Shown here: positions 17,033-26,401 of the stretch, piece by piece
Numbering within the stretch: the stretch's first letter is position 1
How the letters are laid out: the number at the start of each line of letters is the position of its first letter
NCBI GenBank assembly: GCA_944389895.1
Contig: CALXOA010000116.1
Coordinates: forward strand, 1 to 48,878
Direction of reading: 5' to 3'
Length of the DNA stretch: 48,878 nt
Source of the DNA: an uncultured Victivallis sp.
GTDB taxonomy: Bacteria; Verrucomicrobiota; Lentisphaeria; Victivallales; Victivallaceae
Made by a program: the position numbers and the translations under genes
Notes under the pieces: generated by a model
What the model was told of the DNA's origin: nothing
Seen by the model: the letters and a program-made list of their open reading frames with translations, nothing else
Database searches by the model: none

Positions 17033-20000
17033 TCACTTCTGCGGAATCACCTCCAGTCCGTTGAGCAACCGGACCGTGGTGTCGTCGGTCGGAGCGGTGA
17101 AACGGAGTGTCAGCATCCCGTCGGTCACTTCGATGTCCCTGAACTCCCGGACCACCGGGCGCTCGAAATTCCCCTCCTGCGCAGCATGAAGGTCGAAGTT
17201 CTCAAAGAGCGGCCGCCCCTGCGCGAAGGCGGAGAAGCGGAAGATGCCGGGCTGGAACTTCAGCGCGTAACCGACTTTCATATGGAACCGGATGGTATAC
17301 TTTCCGTTGGGAACCTTGAACTTGTAACCGTCGATATCATAGCTTTCGGTCCGGTAGAGTTCGCGATCGTCCGCAACCATCTTCTCGATATCGCGCACGA
17401 CATTGTTGTAGTTCCCGTAATAACCGTACCGGGCGCTGTCGGAGAACTTCCGGTCGGGCAGGAAGAGCGTGCCGTTCGCGGCACGGCAATAGTCGTAACC
17501 GCCGCAATTGACGGCAAAGCGGTTTTCCGCAAGCATCTTCTCCTGTTCGGTGATGTTTGCGAGATTCCGGAACTTGTCTCCGAGCTGATTCATCAACGGT
17601 GCGAACAACAGCCGGTGCAGTTCGGCATATTCTCCGGAAGCGAGGCATTTCTCCATCCGGTCGAGCTGTTCTTTTTCCGCCGTGCAGTCGAGTTTCAGCT
17701 TTTCAAGTTCAACCACCGTACCACGCAGTTCGGCGATCCGGTCACGATAAAATCCGGTGGTACTTTCCGGAACGGCCGTCCGGACTCCGGTGACGCGAAC
17801 CTGTTTGTCCGGCAGGAAGAAACTGCGGAGCTGGAAGGGCTTGAGCGTCACCGGCTGTGCAAGGTCGATCTCCTCTCCGGTCGAAAGATCTTTCCCGCTC
17901 CCGGAACCTGAGAGCGAAAGCGTCGTCTCCGTGTCGGTCCAGAGCAGACTGACCAGATAGACCCAGCTCCCGTCCGGCGTATTCAAATAGCGCACGGTCA
18001 CCGGATCACCGCTGCCGGGCGCCGAGGTGAAGAACTCCGCCGGCAACGCCGCATACGCCTTGACGAACTCACGGGTTTCCGCGTCGCGACCGATCGATCC
18101 GATCGGCTGGGCCCCGACCAGCATCCGCAACGGATCCAGCGCGGCGAGATTGAATGCGAACTCCTTCAGGAAGTAACGGCCGTAAGGCTTCACGTCGGCG
18201 TTTTGGAAGTAACCGGCATAGATCTCGCTGCGCGGCGGCGTTTCGAAAGTCTCAAAATAGGCGGGATAACTGACGCTCATCCTGGCCCGCCCTTCAGGCT
18301 GCAGCGCCCGCATCGCGGCAAGGTTGTAGAGGTTGAAATCAAGCATGCTCTCCGGCTTGCCCCAGTGGAAGCCCCAGCGATAATGGGTGTGGTTGCGCAC
18401 CGGGGAAACTTCAACCCCCGGAATTGCGGCAATCGCCCCGAGATCGAGCCCCGATGCCTCGAGAAGCTGTTTCGCAGCATCCTTCGCATCATTTTCCTCC
18501 AGCACGGAAGCCGGATTGTAGGCGACGAAAAGAGTCAGACGCGGATTGACCCGATCGAGCATCTCACGAATCGCCCGGACCTGTTCCGTGACCTTTTCAC
18601 TGCGCCACCTGATCCATGCCTCACGCTGCGGGCCGGTCAAAAACTCATACCGTTTTCCGAAACGTTCCTTCCCCTCGAACGGCACCCGGATTCCGGTTTC
18701 CTTCTCAAAGCGGCTGATCGTGTAATCATCGTAACCACGTTCGAGGCTGCCCCAGGAGCCGTAGTGGCTGATCCAGTACTCGAAACCGTCAAAGCCGGGC
18801 TGCCGCCCTTCATTGCCCGCGATCAACTCGATATGGCGCAGAAACATCTTCCGGACGTCGGGATGGATGAAGTTCAGTGTCCCGGTATTGCCGCCGAAGA
18901 AGCCGTTGACCACCGGCAACCCGGAGTTGTCCTTCATGATCATCCCCTTCTGCTCGAACTCTCCGCGTTTCTCCGCATCCATCCGGGAGATCTCCGGCAA
19001 GTTCGACAGGTTGATGATGCCGACCACGCTCTTGTCGCGGCGCCCGAACGCCTCGACCATGTACGACAGATGGTTGTAACGGAAGGGATAGAGCCCGCCG
19101 GAATAGCCTTCATGCGGATAAAACACGTAGTCGTAACGCAGCATCGGATAATTCCACGCATCCTGCCCGGTGTAATCCAGATAACCGAGTACCCGTTCCG
19201 TCAGCTTCTGTCCGCGGTACGCACTGCGCAGCTCGGCGGAATCATCGTAGTTGAAATTGGTTTCAAACGTCTGATCCTCATCCATGTGGCCGAACCGGCG
19301 ATGGGGCCGGCCGGCCGGATAGTTGATCGCCAGACGCGGCAGTTCCCCCTCGATCGGATAGACATTGACCTCGGCAACGGCGGCGGGCATTCCGGTCGCC
19401 ATTGTTCTGGCCTCGAACTGATAACGTTTCACGCCGGGATAGAAGAGATAGCGGGTGCGTTCCAGTCGGCCGGAACTCGGATATTCGCGTCCTGACTGGA
19501 TTCCGCCCTGCAACCGGTCGCGATGATGCGCCACCTTCGATTCGGGGTACATATAGAGCCCCATCATCCGCGCCTTGTCATCCGGCCAGACGATCTCGAG
19601 CATCACCGGCTTGCCGTTCAGGAACTTCCGATCAAACGGAATTTCAATGTCGAGCCTGTTGCCCTTGGCGGATCCGGCCTCGACATAGGGACTCCCGCCG
19701 ACGGAACCGGCGACGGCGTCACCGACTTTCAGGATCCCGGGATCGGCCGGATCCGTAAACTTCTTCGTATAGATCGGCGCACCAAGCCTGATCTCTTCAT
19801 TTCCGGCCGGTTGCGGCTTCGCCGGTGCGTAGCTCATCACCTCGAACGAACGCTGAACCCGACCATTCTCCCCCTCGAGTCCGACACGGAGCCGGTAGAG
19901 GCCCGGAGCGACCCGGCCGACCGGGAAATCGATCCGGACGGGCTCTTTGACATCGAGATCATACTCTTTCGAAGCGAGAACATCGCCGGCGGTGGTGATC

Positions 20001-21973
20001 AAATCGATCTTCGCATGAACCCGCGCCGGGGTGAACTCCGGCAGCTGGGGCGGTACGGTGAAGGTTCCACCCGGGGCGATGTCGAGTGGGAGCGACTCCT
20101 CACGATCGGGGTCGATCACACCACGACGCAGGACAAGATCCAGCGGCATATACCTGCGGTATTCGCGGTTGACCTCCTCGAGGGACACCCGGCGACGGAA
20201 AATCTTGAGATCCTCGAAAGAGGCGTCTGCGTTCTGCCACGCTCCCTCGGCGGTACCGAGCAGCAGCCGGGTAACCTCCGGGAAAAACAGACCGCTGACA
20301 TACTCACGCGAACGGGCGCCGTAGGGAAGGCCGTTGATATAGAAAGTGACGAAACCATCCTCATTCCAGGTGAAGGCGACATGATTCCAGTCGCCGCGGA
20401 ACCAGAGAGGCCGGACCCGCTGATTCATGTCGATTCTGGTCTTGGAATCCTTTTTCGAAAGATCGGCGCGGAACCAGGTCCAGAAGAACATATCGAGCGC
20501 ACGCAACGTTTTCTCCCCGGAATCGAGCATCAGAATCTGGTAGGTGGGCGCTTCCTTCTCATAAGTCGGACCATCCCAGTCCGGGCTGATCCAGTACATG
20601 AGCGCTCCTGCCTCTCCCAGTTTTCCGGCAAGATCGTAAGCGAGTTTCGGCCGGCCGCCGCCGGCCTTGAACTGGTCGAAACTCTCACGAAACTGGAACG
20701 GTTTGCCGTCCGTCCCGACTCCGGAGAAGGAGAGATCATCCAGTTCCAGGGGCGAACAGAAACTGTAGACGTTGACTTTGTCAACCGGAAGAAAATCCGG
20801 CAACTCCACCGCAAGGCTTCTCTTGTTGACGAAGAGTTCCAGTTTTCCGGAGGCGAGTCGCACCCGGATATTCCTCCACGAAGCATCCGGCTTACCGGCC
20901 GGAAGCCGCAGTTCGGAACCGAGATCCCGGTGCTCGGATTTCTTACCGGGACCGTTGTTGATCAGCAAATACCACCCCAGGCGACCGCGATTGTATAGTT
21001 TGATGCTCTTTCCTCCGGCACTGAAAATGTCGAATCCCCAGTGATTGTCCCTCTCCGGCTCACCGGTGCGGCGTGCCTTCAGTTCGATTTCCATCTCTGC
21101 CAGCTCGGGAACCACAAGCACCACCGAGCTGCTGTTGCTGCCGTCATGCCGAAGCACGCCGTCGGCGGCACTCCAGCCGCCACCGACCGTCAGCATCCGC
21201 CGGGGTTCCCGATTGCCGATGTAGACCGCCTGGCCGTTGATGCCGGGCCGGAAATCAAGACTGCGGGCCTCTGTCGGAGCTATCGTGCCGCCGTCGGCGC
21301 CTCTGCCGTCGGCGGTACCGTCAAAGTTCGCCTCGAAGACCGGCTGTTCGACTCCGGGTTCGGCAGCTTTCATTTCCAGGGGAGTGATCTTGAAATCGTC
21401 AAATTCGACATTTCTGTTCATCGAATAAATTTCGATCTGCCGGACGGGAAGTACTTCGCATTTCCCGGCGCCGACGAGTTTCCTGTCACAGTTGAGTTCA
21501 AAACGCCCTTTGTAGAGGTCAAGTTCAAAATTGAGCCACGGCGCACCCGGCCCGGTCTTCGGCTCCAATCCGCCGCCGAGCGCGTCGTTGGTGATGGTCT
21601 TCCCCCCGACCGTGACCATGTTGTAGATGGTGGCTCCGCGGGAATAGATCCGGTGTTTGACCTCATCTCCCCCGGTAAAGATCAATCCCCAGTGAAAATC
21701 TCCGGAGGGCGCCGCCAGAAGTTCGCGCACACGAAACGAAACCCGGACCGGTCGATCGATCGCCAGATCCATCACCGCCTGCGCCATCGCACCGACCGCT
21801 TCGAAACGGAGCACGCCGTCGGTGACGTTTCCCCGGGCGGGGTTGGTGAGCCGGAAGTTGTGTGAATCCGGCTTTTTCGAGAAGTCGGTTTCAAAGAGCG
21901 GAGGAGCGGCCGTGACCGCTCCGACGGCCAACGCCGCCAGGAGAGAGAACGTGAACGAATGCTTTTTCATCAT
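17033..21973 (-). CDS. Giant secreted multidomain glycosidase-like protein with malectin domain
   Basis: The protein has 1646 residues from ATG 21973 (AAGGA 7 bases upstream; the frame runs on to 22045 but lacks a ribosome site). A signal peptide ends near AVGAVTAAPP. Two LamG-like/family-16-like sandwiches occupy about 30-200 and 215-420, a third LamG-like domain about 440-610, and beta domains about 620-890. A probable TIM barrel (about 895-1330) contains FDGFEYWISHYGSWG near 1061 and WIRWRSEKVTEQVRAIREML, reminiscent of GHL10/GH42-like hydrolases. The C-terminal 160 residues (from about 1489, VNCGGYDY; later NGKYTIRFHM and ENFDLHAAQ) match malectin, a disaccharide-binding domain. It is the last gene of the minus-strand cassette 2. 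Catalytic family uncertain. Confidence 0.65.
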   Translation of the reverse strand: MMKKHSFTFSLLAALAVGAVTAAPPLFETDFSKKPDSHNFRLTNPARGNVTDGVLRFEAVGAMAQAVMDLAIDRPVRVSFRVRELLAAPSGDFHWGLIFTGGDEVKHRIYSRGATIYNMVTVGGKTITNDALGGGLEPKTGPGAPWLNFELDLYKGRFELNCDRKLVGAGKCEVLPVRQIEIYSMNRNVEFDDFKITPLEMKAAEPGVEQPVFEANFDGTADGRGADGGTIAPTEARSLDFRPGINGQAVYIGNREPRRMLTVGGGWSAADGVLRHDGSNSSSVVLVVPELAEMEIELKARRTGEPERDNHWGFDIFSAGGKSIKLYNRGRLGWYLLINNGPGKKSEHRDLGSELRLPAGKPDASWRNIRVRLASGKLELFVNKRSLAVELPDFLPVDKVNVYSFCSPLELDDLSFSGVGTDGKPFQFRESFDQFKAGGGRPKLAYDLAGKLGEAGALMYWISPDWDGPTYEKEAPTYQILMLDSGEKTLRALDMFFWTWFRADLSKKDSKTRIDMNQRVRPLWFRGDWNHVAFTWNEDGFVTFYINGLPYGARSREYVSGLFFPEVTRLLLGTAEGAWQNADASFEDLKIFRRRVSLEEVNREYRRYMPLDLVLRRGVIDPDREESLPLDIAPGGTFTVPPQLPEFTPARVHAKIDLITTAGDVLASKEYDLDVKEPVRIDFPVGRVAPGLYRLRVGLEGENGRVQRSFEVMSYAPAKPQPAGNEEIRLGAPIYTKKFTDPADPGILKVGDAVAGSVGGSPYVEAGSAKGNRLDIEIPFDRKFLNGKPVMLEIVWPDDKARMMGLYMYPESKVAHHRDRLQGGIQSGREYPSSGRLERTRYLFYPGVKRYQFEARTMATGMPAAVAEVNVYPIEGELPRLAINYPAGRPHRRFGHMDEDQTFETNFNYDDSAELRSAYRGQKLTERVLGYLDYTGQDAWNYPMLRYDYVFYPHEGYSGGLYPFRYNHLSYMVEAFGRRDKSVVGIINLSNLPEISRMDAEKRGEFEQKGMIMKDNSGLPVVNGFFGGNTGTLNFIHPDVRKMFLRHIELIAGNEGRQPGFDGFEYWISHYGSWGSLERGYDDYTISRFEKETGIRVPFEGKERFGKRYEFLTGPQREAWIRWRSEKVTEQVRAIREMLDRVNPRLTLFVAYNPASVLEENDAKDAAKQLLEASGLDLGAIAAIPGVEVSPVRNHTHYRWGFHWGKPESMLDFNLYNLAAMRALQPEGRARMSVSYPAYFETFETPPRSEIYAGYFQNADVKPYGRYFLKEFAFNLAALDPLRMLVGAQPIGSIGRDAETREFVKAYAALPAEFFTSAPGSGDPVTVRYLNTPDGSWVYLVSLLWTDTETTLSLSGSGSGKDLSTGEEIDLAQPVTLKPFQLRSFFLPDKQVRVTGVRTAVPESTTGFYRDRIAELRGTVVELEKLKLDCTAEKEQLDRMEKCLASGEYAELHRLLFAPLMNQLGDKFRNLANITEQEKMLAENRFAVNCGGYDYCRAANGTLFLPDRKFSDSARYGYYGNYNNVVRDIEKMVADDRELYRTESYDIDGYKFKVPNGKYTIRFHMKVGYALKFQPGIFRFSAFAQGRPLFENFDLHAAQEGNFERPVVREFRDIEVTDGMLTLRFTAPTDDTTVRLLNGLEVIPQK

Positions 21974-21995
21974 CCTGTTTTCCTTCTTGTTTCGT

Positions 21996-22014
21996 TTTGG
22001 GTGAAACGTATATT
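21996..22014. repeat. Candidate operator before the giant secreted protein
   Basis: In the 85-base gap between the regulator and the giant gene, GTTTC and GAAAC form a short inverted repeat with a 9-base spacer (about 21990-22009 region, CGTTTT core on the plus strand). It is too short to be certain; it may give the last gene its own control. Confidence 0.2.
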
Positions 22015-22058
22015 TTCCAATAGCTTTCTTTCCACATTCCTTCAAATGGAATCCTCAT

Positions 22059-23114
22059 TCAGCGGGAATTGTCCCGCGGCGCGCCGACCGTTTCGCCGGC
22101 GATGCGGCGGAATGGAACGGTCTCACGGAAATGGGTCTCCGGCTTCTCGACGATCTCAAGCAGTGCGGCCGCCGCCCGACCGCCGATCCCCCAGTCATCG
22201 ATGCACCCCCGGGTAATCGACGGGATCGACATCTCCGTCGAGCAGCTGTCGCAACAGATCAGGGAGAAATCCGCCGGAATCCGGAACCCACGCTCGGAAA
22301 GCGCCTCTTCGATACCGAGTGAGATATCGTGATTCAACGCGGCAAAAGCTGTGATTTCCGGGTATGACTCGAGCACTTCGACGGCAGCACGGTAACCGGT
22401 GGCGAGATCATTGGTCCCGCCGAACTCCACCAGAGTCGCCCGGCGTTCCAGGCCGAATCCGGCCAGTGCGGAATCGATACCACGCGACAGGTCGCTGCAC
22501 ACCGAGTTCCCGGAAACACCGTTCACAAAAGCGATCCGCCTGTGCCCGGCGGCAAGCAACTCCCGGAGAGCGTCCCGTCCGGCCTGTTCATAGTCGGGAT
22601 GAATGAAGTTCGCATCGGCGCCCGGCAGATCGGGCTTGGAGGAGAGAAACAGGTGCGGATAGTGTTTCTCGATCGCCTCTCTCCAGAAATCATCATTGAG
22701 CGCAGCTCCCCAGATCAACAGACCGTCGAGCTGCCGGCTGCGGAAAAGCTTCAGATATTCCCGATTACGAATGAAGTCCGGCCGGGTGAAAACCAGCATC
22801 AGTCTGGCCCCCGCCGCCGACAACGTCTCCTCAATCCCCCCGAGAATCCGGCACAGATGACGATCTTCGAAAACGCTGGTTTCACTCTTGACCGGCGGCG
22901 GCACCACCAGCGCCACGATTCCGGCCCGGTTGCGAAAGAGCCGCTGGGCATTGACATTGGGAGTGTAATCCAGTTCGCGAGCGGCTGCAAGCACCTTCTC
23001 ACGTGTGGCTGCGGCGACCCGGTAACCAGGGGTGGCATTCAGGATGCGCGATACCGTACCGGCCGAGACTCCGGCCTTGCGGGCAACCTCGCGGATGTTG
23101 ATGGGAGCTCCCAT
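22059..23114 (-). CDS. LacI-family transcriptional regulator, cassette 2
   Basis: The 351-residue protein has a helix-turn-helix (INIREVARKAGVSAGTVSRI, residues about 5-24), a hinge with NVNAQRLFRNR and an effector domain with AGHRRIAFVNG. ATG 23114 begins two bases after the stop of the lipoprotein gene (TAG at 23119-23117), so the two are co-translated; a longer in-frame version would overlap that gene. The palindrome GCAACATGTTGC in the operon promoter is its probable site. The giant secreted protein gene follows after 85 bases. Confidence 0.88.
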   Translation of the reverse strand: MGAPINIREVARKAGVSAGTVSRILNATPGYRVAAATREKVLAAARELDYTPNVNAQRLFRNRAGIVALVVPPPVKSETSVFEDRHLCRILGGIEETLSAAGARLMLVFTRPDFIRNREYLKLFRSRQLDGLLIWGAALNDDFWREAIEKHYPHLFLSSKPDLPGADANFIHPDYEQAGRDALRELLAAGHRRIAFVNGVSGNSVCSDLSRGIDSALAGFGLERRATLVEFGGTNDLATGYRAAVEVLESYPEITAFAALNHDISLGIEEALSERGFRIPADFSLICCDSCSTEMSIPSITRGCIDDWGIGGRAAAALLEIVEKPETHFRETVPFRRIAGETVGAPRDNSR

Positions 23115-23116
23115 TG

Positions 23117-24154
23117 CTACGGTGCCGCCTCCTCTGCCGGCGGCAATGCGAATTGCCAGCTCCAATCGCCGGCTTCCCCCGGTGCGACACGCAGTTCAAA
23201 CCCCGGCTCAACCGCGAACGTATGCCCTTCGCTGTTGTTCTGGTGCCAGTGAAGCATGCGATCGAGCTGGCGGTCGCATTTGAAGGAGATCAACGGCTGC
23301 AGAGAACCGCAGGTGATCCAGTCGTTGCGGAACGGCCCGACGCCAATCCCCGGAGTCACATAACTTCCGGAGGCCAGGGCAAGAGGACGCGCATCTTCAC
23401 AGGAGAACACCGGCCGCTCCGGATCCGGCCGGAACCAGTGAACTTCCCGGTTGAGAAGGGACGGCTCCCGGCGATCCGCATCGAACTGCGTTCCATAAAA
23501 CCACCTGACCAACTCCGCCCGGATCCCCCCCGTCCGGAAAAAGGGATGAAGATAGACCGGAGTGACGATCGGCACACTGCTCAGGTTGGTAAGTTTTCCA
23601 GCCACGAGAATCCGATCGGGAGAGGTGGCGAAGGAGATCTTCTTCTCCAATATATAATATCCCGGAACCGTCTGGGTCATCGTGAGAGTGGTTTTCACGC
23701 CTTCCCCGCTCCGCACCACCTTCCAGGGGTAGGCTTTGACCAGCCGGTCGAGGTAGATTCCCTCCGGACGCCGGAGCACCTCGCCGACGCCGATCCGGAT
23801 CATGTTGCGGGTACCATCGGGATTGCGCCCGATTTCGAACGCCTCCTCAAACTCCTCCGGCAATCCGAAAGCCTGATAGTTGTGAACCCCCCAGGACGGA
23901 ATCCCCTCGATCACGGTCGACGGGTGAACAATGTTCTCACCGACTCCCCCGGGCACGATTTCAGAAAACCAGCCGCCGCCGGAAAAACGGCAGTTGTAGG
24001 TGGTTCGGTCAATCTCGGCTGGATTGAGCAGTGCGACACGATAGTTGCCGGTATCGACCCGGATCAACTCCGCCTCGGGCCAGCCGGAACGGCAACCGGC
24101 AAGAAGCAGAATGAACACCGAAGTGAAAACGGGAAGGAGAACGACTCTGAACAT
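23117..24154 (-). CDS. Lipoprotein, possibly galactose-mutarotase-like fold
   Basis: The 345-residue protein starts with a lipoprotein signal peptide ending in LLLAGC, so Cys is near residue 21 and the mature protein is membrane anchored. The rest is beta-rich with YLHPFFRTGG near the middle, LVAGKLTNLSSVPIVTPV and a final GDWSWQFALPP, which resembles aldose-1-epimerase-like supersandwich proteins, but I cannot name a family with confidence. ATG 24154 has AAAGGA about 11 bases upstream. It is the first gene of the operon with the regulator and shares the operator-controlled promoter. It may bind or modify a sugar at the cell surface; this is inference from context. Confidence 0.6.
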   Translation of the reverse strand: MFRVVLLPVFTSVFILLLAGCRSGWPEAELIRVDTGNYRVALLNPAEIDRTTYNCRFSGGGWFSEIVPGGVGENIVHPSTVIEGIPSWGVHNYQAFGLPEEFEEAFEIGRNPDGTRNMIRIGVGEVLRRPEGIYLDRLVKAYPWKVVRSGEGVKTTLTMTQTVPGYYILEKKISFATSPDRILVAGKLTNLSSVPIVTPVYLHPFFRTGGIRAELVRWFYGTQFDADRREPSLLNREVHWFRPDPERPVFSCEDARPLALASGSYVTPGIGVGPFRNDWITCGSLQPLISFKCDRQLDRMLHWHQNNSEGHTFAVEPGFELRVAPGEAGDWSWQFALPPAEEAAP

Positions 24155-24195
24155 CGACTGTTTTTCCTTTCTCGACATTTCCTCCGACAGGAGAT

Positions 24196-24207
24196 GCAAC
24201 ATGTTGC
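24196..24207. promoter_or_regulatory. Operator palindrome of cassette 2
   Basis: GCAACATGTTGC is a perfect 12-bp palindrome 12 bases after the -10 box of the lipoprotein operon on the minus strand. Its place matches the LacI-type sites of the other cassettes. No second copy was noticed. Confidence 0.6.
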
Positions 24208-24219
24208 GTCCGGGAAAAT

Positions 24220-24248
24220 ATAATAATCGCCTCCCTTGTTCTTTTCAA
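24220..24248 (-). promoter_or_regulatory. Sigma-70 promoter of the lipoprotein-lacI-giant protein operon
   Basis: On the minus strand TTGAAA (24248-24243) and TATTAT (24225-24220) have a 17-base spacer. The -35 box overlaps the hairpin after pepD. Confidence 0.6.
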
Positions 24249-24275
24249 GTATCGATCCAGTCTTTTTTGATACTT
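24247..24275 (-). terminator. Possible terminator hairpin directly after pepD
   Basis: AAGTATC (24247-24253) and GATACTT (24269-24275) are 7-bp arms around a 15-base loop, starting at the pepD stop codon. Outer bases add a partial match. It overlaps the next promoter's -35 region, so it might also be a regulatory site. Confidence 0.35.
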
Positions 24276-25754
24276 TCAAAAGGTCCGGTCATCGCCTGCC
24301 CCCGGCTTCCGGCCTCCGAGCCGCAGCGTCAACTCGCGCAGGAAACGGAAAAAACGCTGTGTTGACGCCACGTCGGCCCGCTCCGCAGGACTGTGGGCGT
24401 CGAGAATCGTCGGTCCGAAGGAGATCATCTTCAGCCCGGGCCTGCGTCCGGCGAGAATACCGCACTCGAGTCCGGCATGGATCACCCGCACCACCGCATC
24501 GCGGTGAAAAAGTTCGCGGTAGAGCAGACACGCCTCCGCGAGAAGGGGAGAATCCGGCTCCGGCGCCCACCCCGGATAGGCGTTGTCCACCTTCGCCACG
24601 GCACCGGCGTTTTCGAAACACGCGGCAATCTCGCGGGTCAGTTTCTCGCGCTCCCCGTCGACGAGGCTGCGCTGGCTGGTACGGATCTTCAAGGTATCCC
24701 CCGTGGAAAATATCGCGGCAAGGTTGCTGCTGGTCCGGATCACGCCCAGCGCGTGATCCATTCCGGTCGGCCCGTCCGGACAGGATAGCAGGGCCCTGAT
24801 CACCCGCTCCTGAAATGGAACTGTCCAGACCCGTTCCGGCAGAGGGGCGGAACCGACGTCGATACGGAAGTCAACGGGAGCGTCAAATCCCTTCCGGAGT
24901 TCTTCCGCGAATGTCACCGCCTTCCGCCGGAGTTCTTCGAAGAATCCGGGAGAAACCGCCCCGCGAACCACTGCCTCGCGGGGGATCACGTTGTCGAGTG
25001 TACCGCCGTTCCAATCAGCCACCCGCAACTGCGGGCAACGCTCCAGCAGCCCTGCTGCAAAACGGACCGCATTGCCCCGCCGATCCCCGATGTTGATGCC
25101 GGAGTGGCCGCCCGCGAGATTCCGGACCATGACGGAGACACCGGTCATTCCGTCAGAAACCGGTTCCGCGGGAATGGGGAAATCGAGTTCAAGCCGGGCT
25201 CCGCCCGCACAGCCGATACAGATCTCCCCCTCATCCTCAGAATCGAGGTTGAGCAGGAAATCACCATCGAGAAAGGCCGGATCCAGCGCCATGGCACCAT
25301 TGAGACCAACCTCTTCGGAAAGCGTGAACACCCCCGCCAGCGGGCCGGTTTCAAACCCGGGATCAAACAGCAGTGCCAGCGCCGCGGCCACCCCGAGACC
25401 GTTGTCGGCTCCGAGTGTCGTTCCCCCCGCCGAGGAGATGAAGTTCCCTTCCCGCTTCAGGCGGATCGGATCGCGCTGGAAGTCAAAGCTGCTGCCCGGC
25501 CCCGCCTGGGGAACCATATCCAGATGCCCCTGAAGCAAAACCGTCGGCGCGCCCTCCCGGCCGGGAGAGGCGGGGCGATCGATCCGCAGATTGCCGGCCT
25601 TATCACGCCGGGCCGGAAGACCGTGTCGGTCCGCCAGGCCGACCAGCATTGTCACCAGAGCCTCCTCATGGCCGGACGGATGGGGAACCGCCGCGATTGC
25701 TTCAAAAAGCTTCCAGACCAAAGCTGGTTCAATGTCCTTCAAATCCTTCATCAT
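24276..25754 (-). CDS. pepD: Aminoacyl-histidine dipeptidase (PepD), M20 family
   Basis: The 492-residue cytoplasmic metallopeptidase cleaves beta-Ala-His and other dipeptides. Visible M20 motifs include LLQGHLDMVPQAG (metal-binding His and catalytic-site Asp, near residue 85), TTLGADNGLGVAAALAL (bridging Asp), TLSEEVGLNGA (catalytic and metal Glu) and LNLDSEDEGEICIGCAGG, which is specific for PepD-type enzymes. ATG 25754 has GGAGG 8 bases upstream; the frame continues to 25802 without a ribosome site. A promoter-like TTGTAA-17-TACTTT lies upstream. It looks like a single-gene unit unrelated to the sugar cassettes. Confidence 0.93.
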   Translation of the reverse strand: MMKDLKDIEPALVWKLFEAIAAVPHPSGHEEALVTMLVGLADRHGLPARRDKAGNLRIDRPASPGREGAPTVLLQGHLDMVPQAGPGSSFDFQRDPIRLKREGNFISSAGGTTLGADNGLGVAAALALLFDPGFETGPLAGVFTLSEEVGLNGAMALDPAFLDGDFLLNLDSEDEGEICIGCAGGARLELDFPIPAEPVSDGMTGVSVMVRNLAGGHSGINIGDRRGNAVRFAAGLLERCPQLRVADWNGGTLDNVIPREAVVRGAVSPGFFEELRRKAVTFAEELRKGFDAPVDFRIDVGSAPLPERVWTVPFQERVIRALLSCPDGPTGMDHALGVIRTSSNLAAIFSTGDTLKIRTSQRSLVDGEREKLTREIAACFENAGAVAKVDNAYPGWAPEPDSPLLAEACLLYRELFHRDAVVRVIHAGLECGILAGRRPGLKMISFGPTILDAHSPAERADVASTQRFFRFLRELTLRLGGRKPGAGDDRTF

Positions 25755-25869
25755 TCGATGTTCCTCCCGGAATTGTTGCCGATCAATAAAGTAATGCTGC
25801 AATCGTAACTTTACAATGGCCCCGGAAACTTGAAAAAAAATAAAAAAGAGTTATTGTTATTGATGATTA

Positions 25870-25892
25870 CGGATTCTGCAGGAGGGAATCCG
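25870..25892. repeat. Inverted repeat before the thioredoxin gene
   Basis: CGGATTC (25870-25876) and GAATCCG (25886-25892) are perfect 7-bp arms with a 9-base loop, about 45 bases before the start at 25937. It could be an operator or the end of a divergent transcript. Confidence 0.35.
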
Positions 25893-25936
25893 CGGGTCAT
25901 TCAAGCCACTGTTATTATGAAGAGAAGGAAAGTATC

Positions 25937-26380
25937 ATGAAAAAATTGTTGTCCATCCTCGCGCTTGCCGTGCTGTTCGGAATTGCAGTACCGGGTACGG
26001 ATCTTGCCGGCTGGGAAACCAGTTATGACAAGGCTGTCGCCGAGGCAAAAGCGAAAAAGAAACCGATTCTCGCATTGTTCACCGGATCGGACTGGTGCCC
26101 TTATTGTATCAAACTTGAAAAGAATGTGCTGACCCAGCCGGAGTTCAAACGATACACCCGGGATAATGTCGTACTTCTTTATCTGGATTTTCCGCGCAAG
26201 AAACAGCTCGACGCGAAGCTCGCCGCACAGAACAACAGCCTTGCGGAAAAATATAAAATTGTCGGATTTCCGACGTCGCTGCTGCTTTCCGCGGATGGCA
26301 GGGTGATCGGGCAGGTCCAGAGTATCGGCCCGGTTAAAAACTATGTCGAGTTACTCAAGCAACTGGTAGAGAAGAAATAA
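25937..26380 (+). CDS. Secreted thioredoxin-like protein
   Basis: The 147-residue protein has a signal peptide (about residues 1-22) and a thioredoxin fold with the active site Cys54-Pro-Tyr-Cys57 in GSDWCPYCIKLE and the cis-proline region VGFPTSLLLSADG. It should act in the periplasm as a thiol oxidoreductase and be kept reduced by the adjacent DsbD. AAGGA stands 7 bases before ATG. The gap to dsbD is about 20 bases, so they form an operon. Confidence 0.88.
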   Translation: MKKLLSILALAVLFGIAVPGTDLAGWETSYDKAVAEAKAKKKPILALFTGSDWCPYCIKLEKNVLTQPEFKRYTRDNVVLLYLDFPRKKQLDAKLAAQNNSLAEKYKIVGFPTSLLLSADGRVIGQVQSIGPVKNYVELLKQLVEKK

Positions 26381-26401
26381 TTCTATCACCGGCAAAGAGT
26401 G

